This document shows positions 1-4,541 of a stretch of DNA of 5,097 bases, piece by piece. Numbering within the stretch: position 1 is the stretch's first letter; the number at the start of each line of letters is the position of its first letter. The stretch is from assembly GCA_027077185.1 (NCBI GenBank), contig JALTGJ010000049.1, forward strand, positions 1 through 5,097. The letters are read 5' to 3'. The translations under genes were made by a program, and so were the position numbers. The DNA comes from Spirochaetales bacterium. GTDB taxonomy: Bacteria; Spirochaetota; Spirochaetia; B11-G9. The notes below the pieces were generated by a model. The model did not search any database. It was given only the letters and a program-made list of their open reading frames with translations, and had not been told where the DNA came from.

Positions 1-1
1 G

Positions 2-841
2 GGCAGAGCCATTGACAGGGGAACCAGAAAGAGTTTCTTTATAGTAAAACAGACTTTGGCCAGTGTTGGAATTTTAGCCTCTGCAATACTTGCAAGACGG
101 GCACTTCAATTGCTGGCATACCCTAAAAACTACAGTGTCCTCTTTCTTATTGCAGGAGGTCTGCTTCTGACAGCAACTATAGGTTTTTGGGTTATCAGAG
201 AAGAGCCTGCAGAGATTAAGGGAAAGTTGTCCTGGGGTAAGCGGATTAAACTGTTAAAAGATGCTTTTGTAGAAGATAAAAATTTACGGAACTATCTATA
301 TCTCATGAACCTGGTAAGTATTGGATTTGCAATTATTCCTTTTTTAATAGCCTTTGCAAAGACAAATTTTGGATTGACAAGTTATGACACAGGGAATTTT
401 CTTCTTCTGCAGGTTTTAGGTATGATTGTTTCTACACTTATCTATCGTTTTACATCTAAAAGTCAGCGATATAAGGGTATTCTAACTATTTTTATTGTAT
501 CCGGAGCTCTTTTGCCTGTTTTGGCTCTGCTTTTTCAGGGTAGCAAGGTTTTGTATTTTTCTCTTTTCTTTCTTTCCGGGGTAGTTTTAGCTTCCAGACA
601 AATTTCACTACCTGGTATTCTTTTGGAGATTTCCACAGATGAGAACAGGGCAATTTATACAGGGCTTTCAGGTTTGGGAAGTGTTGGTGTTATTCTGTAT
701 CCGGTATTTGCGGGTATTATAATTCAGAATTTTGGATATAAACTGATATTTATTCTAAGCAGTATACTTATTTTAAGTAGTTTTTATTTTTCACGGAAAG
801 TAAAATGTAATAGTAATAATTTGAATGATCAGGAGGAATAA
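2..841 (+). CDS. MFS transporter, 5'-truncated by the window edge (C-terminal ~279 residues)
   Basis: The reading frame is open from base 2, so the gene starts before the window. The TTG at 56 is internal and should not be used as a start. The visible part has eight hydrophobic stretches, which fit TM5-TM12 of a 12-TM major facilitator. The first two stretches end in a charged REEP segment. A loop of about 30 residues rich in Lys/Asp follows (the usual cytoplasmic loop between the two halves), then six more membrane segments. The segment LLEISTDENRAIYTGL before the penultimate helices matches a pattern common in MFS proteins of unknown substrate (acidic and charged residues, then a Tyr-x-Gly-Leu helix start). 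The protein ends in a short hydrophilic tail that overlaps the ribosome site of the next gene, so the two are probably one operon. The substrate cannot be told from the sequence. Family assignment is confident; function beyond transport is not. Confidence 0.85.
   Translation, partial: GRAIDRGTRKSFFIVKQTLASVGILASAILARRALQLLAYPKNYSVLFLIAGGLLLTATIGFWVIREEPAEIKGKLSWGKRIKLLKDAFVEDKNLRNYLYLMNLVSIGFAIIPFLIAFAKTNFGLTSYDTGNFLLLQVLGMIVSTLIYRFTSKSQRYKGILTIFIVSGALLPVLALLFQGSKVLYFSLFFLSGVVLASRQISLPGILLEISTDENRAIYTGLSGLGSVGVILYPVFAGIIIQNFGYKLIFILSSILILSSFYFSRKVKCNSNNLNDQEE
831..836 (+). promoter_or_regulatory. Ribosome binding site of the thioredoxin gene (AGGAGG)
   Basis: A full AGGAGG lies 5 nt before the ATG at 842, inside the last codons of the transporter gene. 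It fixes the thioredoxin start and indicates translational coupling with the transporter. Confidence 0.85.
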
Positions 842-1231
842 ATGGTTGTAGTTGGTATTATAGCGGCGGTTTTGGTTGGAGGATTTGTGCTTCTTCAGCT
901 AAGTATGGTTTTGCGAATGAAAATGAAAAAAGGGAAGGGTGTTCCCGACTTGAATGGTGCTCATGGAAGAATGGTAAAAGCCGGTTCAAAAGTATTAATG
1001 TATTTCTACAGTCCCAGCTGCAGAGCCTGTAAAAGTCTTACCCCTATAGTTCGATCTCTATCAAAAAAACATAAGAATGTATTTAGTATAAATATTACCA
1101 AGGATATGGATACTGCACGTAAGTTGGGCATAATGGGAACCCCTTCGATTGTTTTAGTGGAAGGTGGCATTATAAAAGAATTTATGGCCGGAGCAGTGGG
1201 AGAATCCCAAATAATGGAATTGATTTCCTAA
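842..1231 (+). CDS. Membrane-anchored thioredoxin-like protein (CRAC active site)
   Basis: A 129-residue thioredoxin-fold protein, probably a thiol-disulfide oxidoreductase tethered to the membrane. Residues 2-25 form one hydrophobic segment followed by a basic stretch (RMKMKKGKG), so this is a signal anchor; by the positive-inside rule the basic side, and hence the thioredoxin domain, would face the cytoplasm. The domain follows with a beta strand (VLMYFYSPSC), the redox pair C60-R-A-C63, and the cis-proline loop GTP with Pro101. The active site is CRAC rather than the classical CGPC, so its redox potential and partner may differ from housekeeping thioredoxin. The ATG immediately follows the transporter's TAA with no intergenic base, and AGGAGG sits at the right distance. 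The pair is thus an operon, and the anchor could place the redox domain beside the transporter; that partnership is inference. There is no heme-handling or DsbD-like part. Confidence 0.88.
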   Translation: MVVVGIIAAVLVGGFVLLQLSMVLRMKMKKGKGVPDLNGAHGRMVKAGSKVLMYFYSPSCRACKSLTPIVRSLSKKHKNVFSINITKDMDTARKLGIMGTPSIVLVEGGIIKEFMAGAVGESQIMELIS

Positions 1232-1668
1232 CTAAGATTTAAGCTTTCTTTTATTATCTCTTTTTCCAGTTCTTCAACAAGCATTGCCAGGTTGTTCGTG
1301 TTTACTGGAAGTGTATATGAAATACACTGCCGGAATTTCCTGTTGGAGAGGGTCTTTTGTTGTGAAAAAGCAGAAATTCCAAAAATATCATTTGTTTCGG
1401 GTAACAGCCATATATTGATTATTCTTACCATTGTTTTTAGGCCTGTCAGACCATTTAGGACTATATTTTCCTGCAGAGGAAATATTGAAGAGAGTGTAAG
1501 AAAAGTCCGGATTGAACCCATATTTCCAATGGGTTCAGGTAGTTCATCAATAATATTTATAAGCCAGGGGTGATCAAAATAGGAAAAAAACAGTTCTTTT
1601 ATATCATGCAGTAAGGGGTCCATTACATTGTAGCGGTTTTGTTCCTGTAAGAAATCTGATTGTGACAT
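1228..1668 (-). CDS. Hypothetical protein, 146 residues, family not recognised
   Basis: I do not recognise the family. The protein has no signal peptide or membrane helix and only one cysteine (C115). Residues 17-41 look helical, and residues 53-120 alternate hydrophobic and polar residues as in beta strands. Residues 124-143 form an acidic amphipathic helix (Leu/Val-rich with EELEKE). This alpha-beta-alpha outline is like that of small secretion-chaperone or YbjN-type folds, but that is only a shape analogy. The ATG at 1668 is chosen because a plausible promoter lies just upstream; the purine stretch GAAAAAGAT is a weak ribosome site. An internal ATG at 1623 has no better one. The gene is convergent with the thioredoxin gene and their stop codons overlap by 4 nt (1228-1231). 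Codon use looks like its neighbours. Being a real gene is likely, function unknown. Confidence 0.65.
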   Translation of the reverse strand: MSQSDFLQEQNRYNVMDPLLHDIKELFFSYFDHPWLINIIDELPEPIGNMGSIRTFLTLSSIFPLQENIVLNGLTGLKTMVRIINIWLLPETNDIFGISAFSQQKTLSNRKFRQCISYTLPVNTNNLAMLVEELEKEIIKESLNLS

Positions 1669-1690
1669 AGTATCTTTTTCGGTCAGTCTG

Positions 1691-1762
1691 AAAGAATACT
1701 AAACGAGGATTGTGCGATGTCTATAAAACTGTGGAATAAAAGTATAAATAGTGGTATTCTTT
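1691..1762. repeat. 9-bp inverted repeat flanking the hicA upstream region
   Basis: AAAGAATAC (1691-1699) is repeated inverted as GTATTCTTT (1754-1762), with 54 bp between the arms. One arm overlaps the -10 of the leftward gene and the other lies 6 bp before the hicA ATG. A paired regulator site is possible. A chance match is also credible in AT-rich DNA. Confidence 0.3.
1696..1723 (-). promoter_or_regulatory. Candidate sigma70 promoter for the 146-residue hypothetical gene
   Basis: Reading leftwards, TAGACA (1723-1718) and TAGTAT (1701-1696) are separated by 16 nt. The -35 matches consensus at five of six positions and the -10 at four. A start near 1689 would give a leader of about 20 nt. 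Moderate evidence only. Confidence 0.4.
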
Positions 1763-1768
1763 GTGCAT

Positions 1769-2029
1769 ATGAGTAAACTTGATAAATTATTATTTAAAAT
1801 TTTAAGTGGCAGATCAGATAGAAATATTCTATTTTCTGACCTTTGTTATATTCTTGAAAAGTTTGGATTTCAAAAGAGAATTAAAGGTGATCACCATATC
1901 TACTTCCATGAAAAAGTAGTCGAAATTATTAATATTCAGCCTATTGGCTCTAATGCAAAAGCGTATCAGGTAAAACAGGTTAGAAACATCATTATAAAAT
2001 ATAAACTGGAGGGATTAGATGTCACATAA
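1769..2029 (+). CDS. hicA: HicA toxin (mRNA interferase of a type II toxin-antitoxin system)
   Basis: An 86-residue HicA/YcfA-family toxin. HicA proteins have a double-stranded-RNA-binding-like fold and cleave mRNA without needing the ribosome, halting translation until HicB binds them. The N-terminal part (MSKLDKLLFKILSGRSD) and the segment FSDLCYILEKFGF match the subfamily that carries GDHHIY. The catalytic histidine is expected to be H42 in G40-D41-H42, replacing the more usual G-S-H. The C-terminal part (QPIGSNAKAYQVKQVRNII) is the conserved end strand and helix of this subfamily. I chose the ATG at 1769 because family members begin with MSKL. A GTG at 1751 would add six residues with no ribosome site, although the ATG itself also has only a weak one. 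The gene overlaps hicB by 11 nt, so the pair is co-transcribed and translationally coupled. It looks intact. Confidence 0.9.
   Translation: MSKLDKLLFKILSGRSDRNILFSDLCYILEKFGFQKRIKGDHHIYFHEKVVEIINIQPIGSNAKAYQVKQVRNIIIKYKLEGLDVT
2008..2013 (+). promoter_or_regulatory. Ribosome binding site of hicB (GGAGGG), inside hicA
   Basis: GGAGGG lies 5 nt upstream of the hicB ATG at 2019. It is much stronger than anything before hicA. This would favour antitoxin over toxin synthesis from the shared mRNA. Confidence 0.75.
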
Positions 2030-2231
2030 ATATGAGATAATCATCTTTTGGAGTTATGAAGATAATAAATTTATTACAGAAGTGCCTGAACTTCCAGGCT
2101 GTATGTCGGATGGATTATCATATGAGGAAGCGATAAAAAATGTTGAAGTGGTAATTCAGGAATGGATAGAAACTGCAGAGATGCTTGGAAAACCAATCCC
2201 GGAACCAAGAGGACGACTACAGTTCGCATAA
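2019..2231 (+). CDS. hicB: HicB antitoxin (short form, partner of HicA)
   Basis: A 70-residue HicB-like antitoxin with the degraded-RNase-H-like fold of the family, which neutralises HicA by covering its active site. The visible signature is strand YEIIIFWSYEDNKFITEV, then the hallmark PELPGC (residues 23-28), the turn MSDG, the YEEAIKNVEVVIQEWIETA helix and the terminal GKPIPEPRGRL. The protein ends right there. It has no C-terminal helix-turn-helix or ribbon-helix-helix domain, which larger HicB proteins use to bind their own promoter. The short form is a normal subfamily rather than a truncation, since the C-terminal GRLxxA ending is typical of it. Autoregulation by DNA binding is therefore not expected from HicB alone. 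The start overlaps the end of hicA by 11 nt and has an excellent ribosome site. Confidence 0.9.
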   Translation: MSHKYEIIIFWSYEDNKFITEVPELPGCMSDGLSYEEAIKNVEVVIQEWIETAEMLGKPIPEPRGRLQFA

Positions 2232-2320
2232 TAGAAGTCTTTTTAACTGTCGACAAAAACTTAGATTGCATATGTGAGCAAGTAGGAAAGTCCCCCATCA
2301 GCACAAAAAACTTCTTAATG

Positions 2321-2349
2321 TTGAAAAATTGAATAATACATATTACAAT
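2321..2349 (+). promoter_or_regulatory. Sigma70-type promoter giving a probable leaderless mRNA
   Basis: TTGAAA (2321-2326) and TACAAT (2344-2349) are separated by exactly 17 nt. Seven bases past the -10 is 2356, the A of the ATG of the next gene. No ribosome site precedes that ATG, which fits a leaderless transcript. Confidence 0.6.
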
Positions 2350-2355
2350 AGCGTT

Positions 2356-2838
2356 ATGAAGAAGAAAATTTTAATTTTAGGGTTTATTTTAAGTTCTGTT
2401 TTATGTTTTTCACAGGATATTGAGTTATTTCATCGTACTATGGATGACCGGCTCTTAATGCCAATGCTTCCAATAGATATGTCTTTAGATGAGTTTCAAA
2501 TTTTGTCCAGGGATGTAAAGCTAATGGATATGGCTGCTGCAGCTGCACTTCCTGGTTATATATCTTTTAAAGCTAAAGAGAACACTGCAGCTTATATTTC
2601 CATGGCTGTAAGAGCCGTAGGATATGCAGGAGCTTTTTATGAATTATATAGATATGATCAGGTAGGTGGAGTTGAACTTGCTATGAATAAGACTGACAGT
2701 TATATAGGATATGCGACTATCGGTATTATTGCAGCTTCCTATCTTTTTGATTGGATTTATGGAAAAACTATGCTGGCTAAAAAACAGGAAGCAATCCGGT
2801 ATAAGTATCGAAAAGAATTAGAAACTCAGGGTAATTAG
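2356..2838 (+). CDS. Small exported, membrane-associated protein of unknown function
   Basis: A 160-residue protein with an N-terminal signal sequence: MKKK, a hydrophobic core (ILILGFILSSVL), then a small-residue site with likely cleavage after S19 (CFS|QD). C17 is preceded by Leu, so this is not a proper lipobox and lipoprotein status is doubtful. After an acidic stretch come AAAAALPGYISFKAKE (residues 60-75) and two hydrophobic segments (about 78-97 and 116-133). A basic tail ends the protein. The outline (signal peptide, LPG-containing helix, two hydrophobic stretches, DWIYG, basic end) reminds me of small spirochaetal envelope proteins such as the P13 porin family, but I cannot confirm this. 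The ATG at 2356 is preferred because the signal peptide begins there; an upstream TTG at 2329 would spoil it and lies inside the promoter. There is no ribosome site. The stop abuts the pseudogene scar at 2839. Confidence 0.65.
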   Translation: MKKKILILGFILSSVLCFSQDIELFHRTMDDRLLMPMLPIDMSLDEFQILSRDVKLMDMAAAAALPGYISFKAKENTAAYISMAVRAVGYAGAFYELYRYDQVGGVELAMNKTDSYIGYATIGIIAASYLFDWIYGKTMLAKKQEAIRYKYRKELETQGN

Positions 2839-2901
2839 CCTGTAAGCGAAGCTTGTTGAAGTGATGTAAATTTCCGGATAGCCCGTTATGGTACAGCAGA
2901 A
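2839..2901 (+). pseudogene. Relic of an RHH antitoxin gene (copy of part of the gene at 3057)
   Basis: Bases 2839-2887 align with 3132-3180 of the intact RHH gene at about 90 percent identity, and weaker similarity continues to about 2901. The relic has one extra G and one missing C eight bases later, plus three substitutions in the first 50 bases. Translated in the parental frame it reads PVSEAC, stop, SDVNFRIAR, against PVSELVRSAVSFWIAR in the intact gene. It has no start codon or N-terminal half. It starts exactly after the TAG of the upstream gene. It is non-coding debris. Confidence 0.85.
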
Positions 2902-2910
2902 TATTTTTAA

Positions 2911-2973
2911 CCCGATATTCTCTCTACTTAGAATATAGGACTGTTTTTGCATTATTAATTGCTTGCTTGTAGT
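2911..2973 (-). pseudogene. Relic of an ArsR-family gene (DNA-binding helix region)
   Basis: Bases 2911-2973 align without gaps to 3860-3922 of the intact arsR-family gene, with about 49 of 63 bases identical by hand count. Read on the minus strand in the parental frame it gives TTSKQLIMQKQSYILSRENIG, against residues 70-90 of the intact repressor; 12 of 21 residues agree. This is the recognition helix and the start of the wing. Beyond 2973 similarity fades, though LAQLQ in the same frame may be a trace of the preceding helix. No start, metal-binding cysteines or C-terminus remain. It lies next to the RHH relic in the same relative orientation as the intact genes, but with the PIN gene missing. 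Confidence 0.75.
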
Positions 2974-3021
2974 ATTGTAGCATTGTAGCTGAGCTAGATA
3001 AAGAATAAGGTTCCCTGATCC

Positions 3022-3050
3022 TTGATTTTTACACCATCCATGCGTATACT
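3022..3050 (+). promoter_or_regulatory. Promoter of the RHH-PIN module, probably leaderless
   Basis: TTGATT (3022-3027) and TATACT (3045-3050) are spaced by exactly 17 nt. The predicted start, 7 nt past the -10, is 3057, the A of the antitoxin ATG. No ribosome site is present, so the antitoxin mRNA is probably leaderless. Confidence 0.65.
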
Positions 3051-3056
3051 GTATAC
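3044..3056. promoter_or_regulatory. Palindromic operator candidate GTATAC-T-GTATAC
   Basis: Two copies of the 6-bp palindrome GTATAC flank one base. They cover the -10 and run to the base before the antitoxin ATG. Ribbon-helix-helix antitoxins usually repress their own operon by binding such short repeated half-sites, alone or with the toxin. This site would block polymerase directly. Confidence 0.55.
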
Positions 3057-3299
3057 ATGGAAAAGATACAGATATTATTTCCTGAACCTCAGCTTAAAAC
3101 ACTCAGAACTATTGCTAAAAGAGATGATCGACCTGTAAGCGAACTTGTTCGAAGTGCTGTAAGTTTCTGGATAGCCCGTTCTAATACAGAAGAAAAAGAT
3201 TCTGTTTCGGAGACGGCACCTGTTTATAAATGCGGTAAAATCCTTGTTGATGCCGATCACTTGAGGGATATTGCAAATAATAGCAGAGAAAATGTATGA
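3057..3299 (+). CDS. Ribbon-helix-helix antitoxin of a PIN-type toxin-antitoxin module
   Basis: An 80-residue antitoxin. Residues 3-43 are a CopG/Arc-like ribbon-helix-helix. The strand KIQILF makes the dimeric beta ribbon that contacts DNA, helix 1 is PEPQLKTLRTIAKRDD, the turn is RPVSE, and helix 2 is LVRSAVSFWIAR. The C-terminal part (residues 56-80, with CGKILVDADHLRDIANN) is the expected toxin-binding tail that would occupy the PIN active site. The ATG at 3057 is the only sensible start, because it directly follows the promoter palindrome. Its stop overlaps the PIN gene start as ATGA. The same gene has a decayed partial copy at 2839-2901. Autorepression through the GTATAC repeat is likely but inferred. 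Confidence 0.85.
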   Translation: MEKIQILFPEPQLKTLRTIAKRDDRPVSELVRSAVSFWIARSNTEEKDSVSETAPVYKCGKILVDADHLRDIANNSRENV

Positions 3300-3736
3300 A
3301 AAGTCTGGATACAAATATTTTACTTTATTCAATAAATTGCGATTGTCCAGAATATAATCAGTGCAGACAATTAGTAGATAAGGCATTAGCTGAGAAGGAA
3401 TTATGGATTGTTGCTGATCAGGTTTGGTTTGAACTCTATAGACTTTTACGAAATCCTGTTGTACTTCAAAAACCGTTGACTGCTTCACAAGCTGCCGAAA
3501 CAATTTACTGGTATCGTGAAAAATCAGGATGGCTGAAGTGTGCCTGGGAACCGGATATGATGAATGAACTAAAATCCCGGTGGGAAGAAGATAATTTTAC
3601 TGCCCGTAAAAGTTTTGATGCTGTTTTGGCTGTTACTCTTAAAAAACATGGGGTAAAAGATTTTTATACAAGAAATAATAAAGATTTTGATAACTTTGAT
3701 TTTTTTACCGTTATAAATCCCCTCTTATCCTTTTAA
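3296..3736 (+). CDS. vapC: PIN-domain ribonuclease toxin (VapC-like)
   Basis: A 146-residue PIN-domain protein, the expected length for VapC toxins, which are magnesium-dependent RNases usually cutting tRNA or rRNA at specific sites. All four acidic active-site positions are visible: D5 in the N-terminal LDTNILLY, E46 in VWFELYRLLRN, D108 in SFDAVLAVT, and D130 in TRNNKDF, followed by the final strand. The gene overlaps the antitoxin stop by 4 nt (ATGA at 3296), the standard coupled arrangement, with a modest purine stretch (AGAGAA) upstream. It looks intact and probably active. The RNA target cannot be predicted from this sequence. The gene is convergent with the arsR-type gene, 42 bp apart, with no clear terminator between them. 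It is the gene missing from the relic copy on the left. Confidence 0.9.
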   Translation: MKSLDTNILLYSINCDCPEYNQCRQLVDKALAEKELWIVADQVWFELYRLLRNPVVLQKPLTASQAAETIYWYREKSGWLKCAWEPDMMNELKSRWEEDNFTARKSFDAVLAVTLKKHGVKDFYTRNNKDFDNFDFFTVINPLLSF

Positions 3737-3778
3737 ACTATATTTGATCCATCATCAATAGAGATTAAATATTTACAC

Positions 3779-4129
3779 TCATTTTCCTGAAACCACTTCC
3801 AGTAATTTAGCTATTTTTTTTTCTGTTTTTTTATCTGTAAAGGAGTAGTACACAGTTTTTCCGGTATTCTTCCTGGTTAGAATACCGGACTGTTTTAGCA
3901 TTTTTAACTGCTGGCTTGCAGCAGGTATAGACAGTTCTATGGATTCTGCAATATCACAGACACACAATTTGTTATCCAATAGTATTAATAGTATCTTTAA
4001 CCTCGTCTGGTTGCCCAGTAGTTTGTAATAATCGGCGGTTCCCTCAAGTTTAGTATAATTCTTTATTTTTTCTTTGTTAATTATGATAATTTCTTCATTT
4101 TTGCATAGATCGCCGCATACTGGTTCCAT
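3779..4129 (-). CDS. ArsR/SmtB-family metal-sensing repressor, CadC-like
   Basis: A 116-residue winged-helix repressor that should bind DNA when metal-free and release it on binding thiophilic metal. The ArsR core runs from DYYKLLGNQTRLKILLILL through the recognition helix IPAASQQLKMLKQSGIL to the wing (TRKNTGKTVYYSF). The metal box is LCVCDI with C56 and C58, and the N-terminal arm has C5 and C9 (VCGDLC). In staphylococcal CadC the Cd/Pb ligands are C7, C11, C58 and C60. The spacings here are identical (C-x3-C, then 46 residues, then C-x-C), so a tetrathiolate alpha3N-type sensor is predicted. The C-terminal helix lacks the His residues of the CadC/SmtB alpha5 zinc site. It starts 2 nt after the upstream gene's stop with no own ribosome site, so it is probably translationally coupled. 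No metal exporter is visible in the window, so the regulated target is either elsewhere or the operon itself. Confidence 0.9.
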   Translation of the reverse strand: MEPVCGDLCKNEEIIIINKEKIKNYTKLEGTADYYKLLGNQTRLKILLILLDNKLCVCDIAESIELSIPAASQQLKMLKQSGILTRKNTGKTVYYSFTDKKTEKKIAKLLEVVSGK

Positions 4130-4131
4130 AA

Positions 4132-4416
4132 TTATTTTTCGGCAAGTTTAGGTGCACAGCTTAAGACATTCTCCTCTACCTGTTCTGCAGTAATATCCCC
4201 GGTAATTTTTACCTTAATACCATCCTCTGTAGTTGTACTGGTAAAACTTTCAACCTTTTCTCTAAATACAGGAGTACAGCATGTGCAGGTTTCTGCCTGA
4301 CAGGAGGAAACCTGTTCCTGTACTACTTCATTTGGGATACTATTTGAAAACTGCAGTTCTACACCATCATCTTTCTGGCTTACTTGTACCATTTCATCAA
4401 TATTTCTTTCATTCAT
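4132..4416 (-). CDS. Cysteine-rich protein with duplicated module, first gene of the arsR-type operon
   Basis: I do not recognise this 94-residue protein. It has no signal peptide or membrane helix and is acidic. It contains an ungapped internal repeat. Residues 17-39 (DDG-type start, Ile27, E30, V32, E34, V36, S38-C39) align with residues 65-87 (E78, V80, E82, V84, S86-C87) at a constant offset of 48. Each copy is a short strand pair followed by a helix ending in Ser-Cys. Between them lies the cluster C44-x-C46-C47, giving five cysteines in total. This strongly suggests a soft-metal or thiol-binding protein, perhaps a metal chaperone, buffer or co-sensor for the repressor encoded 2 nt downstream; the role is inferred. 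The ATG at 4416 has an AAGGGG ribosome site 7 nt upstream and is served by a consensus promoter. The base composition is like that of its neighbours. Confidence 0.8.
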   Translation of the reverse strand: MNERNIDEMVQVSQKDDGVELQFSNSIPNEVVQEQVSSCQAETCTCCTPVFREKVESFTSTTTEDGIKVKITGDITAEQVEENVLSCAPKLAEK

Positions 4417-4423
4417 TTTTGTT

Positions 4424-4429
4424 CCCCTT
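4424..4429 (-). promoter_or_regulatory. Ribosome binding site of the cysteine-rich gene (AAGGGG)
   Basis: AAGGGG on the minus strand lies 7 nt before the ATG at 4416 and supports that start over any other. Confidence 0.65.
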
Positions 4430-4439
4430 GTTTAATCGT

Positions 4440-4455
4440 TTTCGAATATTTGAAA
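4440..4455. promoter_or_regulatory. ArsR-type operator candidate over the transcription start
   Basis: TTTCGAATATTTGAAA is a 16-bp inverted repeat with a single mismatched pair. It touches the last -10 base and covers the predicted +1. AT-rich palindromes with ATATTTGAA-type arms are the usual operators of ArsR/CadC proteins. The CadC-like repressor of this same operon is the obvious ligand, which would make the operon autoregulated and metal-induced. Confidence 0.65.
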
Positions 4456-4483
4456 GTATAGCTAAGATATTATTTTATGTCAA
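4455..4483 (-). promoter_or_regulatory. Consensus sigma70 promoter of the cysteine-rich/arsR operon
   Basis: Read leftwards, TTGACA (4483-4478) is a perfect -35 and TATACT (4460-4455) a five-of-six -10, with the ideal 17-nt spacer. Transcription should start near 4448, about 31 nt before the first gene. Such a strong promoter fits an operon normally held off by a repressor. Confidence 0.8.
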
Positions 4484-4541
4484 TAATTTTTACCAAAGAG
4501 ACTTTTGCGATGTCTATTGAATTGATATGTTTTTGGCTGGT

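Noticed and set aside
1292..1573. Plus-strand open frame of 93 codons
   Set aside because: Lies wholly antisense to the 146-residue gene, has no ribosome site and a composition unlike a real protein.
2074..2304. Minus-strand open frame of 76 codons over hicB
   Set aside because: Antisense to the well-identified hicB gene, with no start signals.
2233..2315. Inverted AGAAGTCTTTT / AAAAAACTTCT pair after hicB as a terminator or mobile-element end
   Set aside because: Arms are imperfect, dominated by A/T runs and about 60 bp apart; no target duplication or compact hairpin is visible.
2356..2409. Lipoprotein signal peptide at C17
   Set aside because: The residue before the cysteine is Leu, which does not fit a lipobox even with relaxed spirochaetal rules; ordinary signal peptidase cleavage after S19 is more likely.
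3075..3503. Minus-strand open frame of 142 codons across the RHH and PIN genes
   Set aside because: Shadow of two confidently identified genes, with no ribosome site or family resemblance.
1709..4516. Shared 12-mer TGCGATGTCTAT near 1713 and near 4507
   Set aside because: A match of this length is expected about once by chance in a window of this size, and the flanks do not align.
4281..4520. Plus-strand open frame of 79 codons over the cysteine-rich gene
   Set aside because: Antisense to the gene and its promoter, with no ribosome site.
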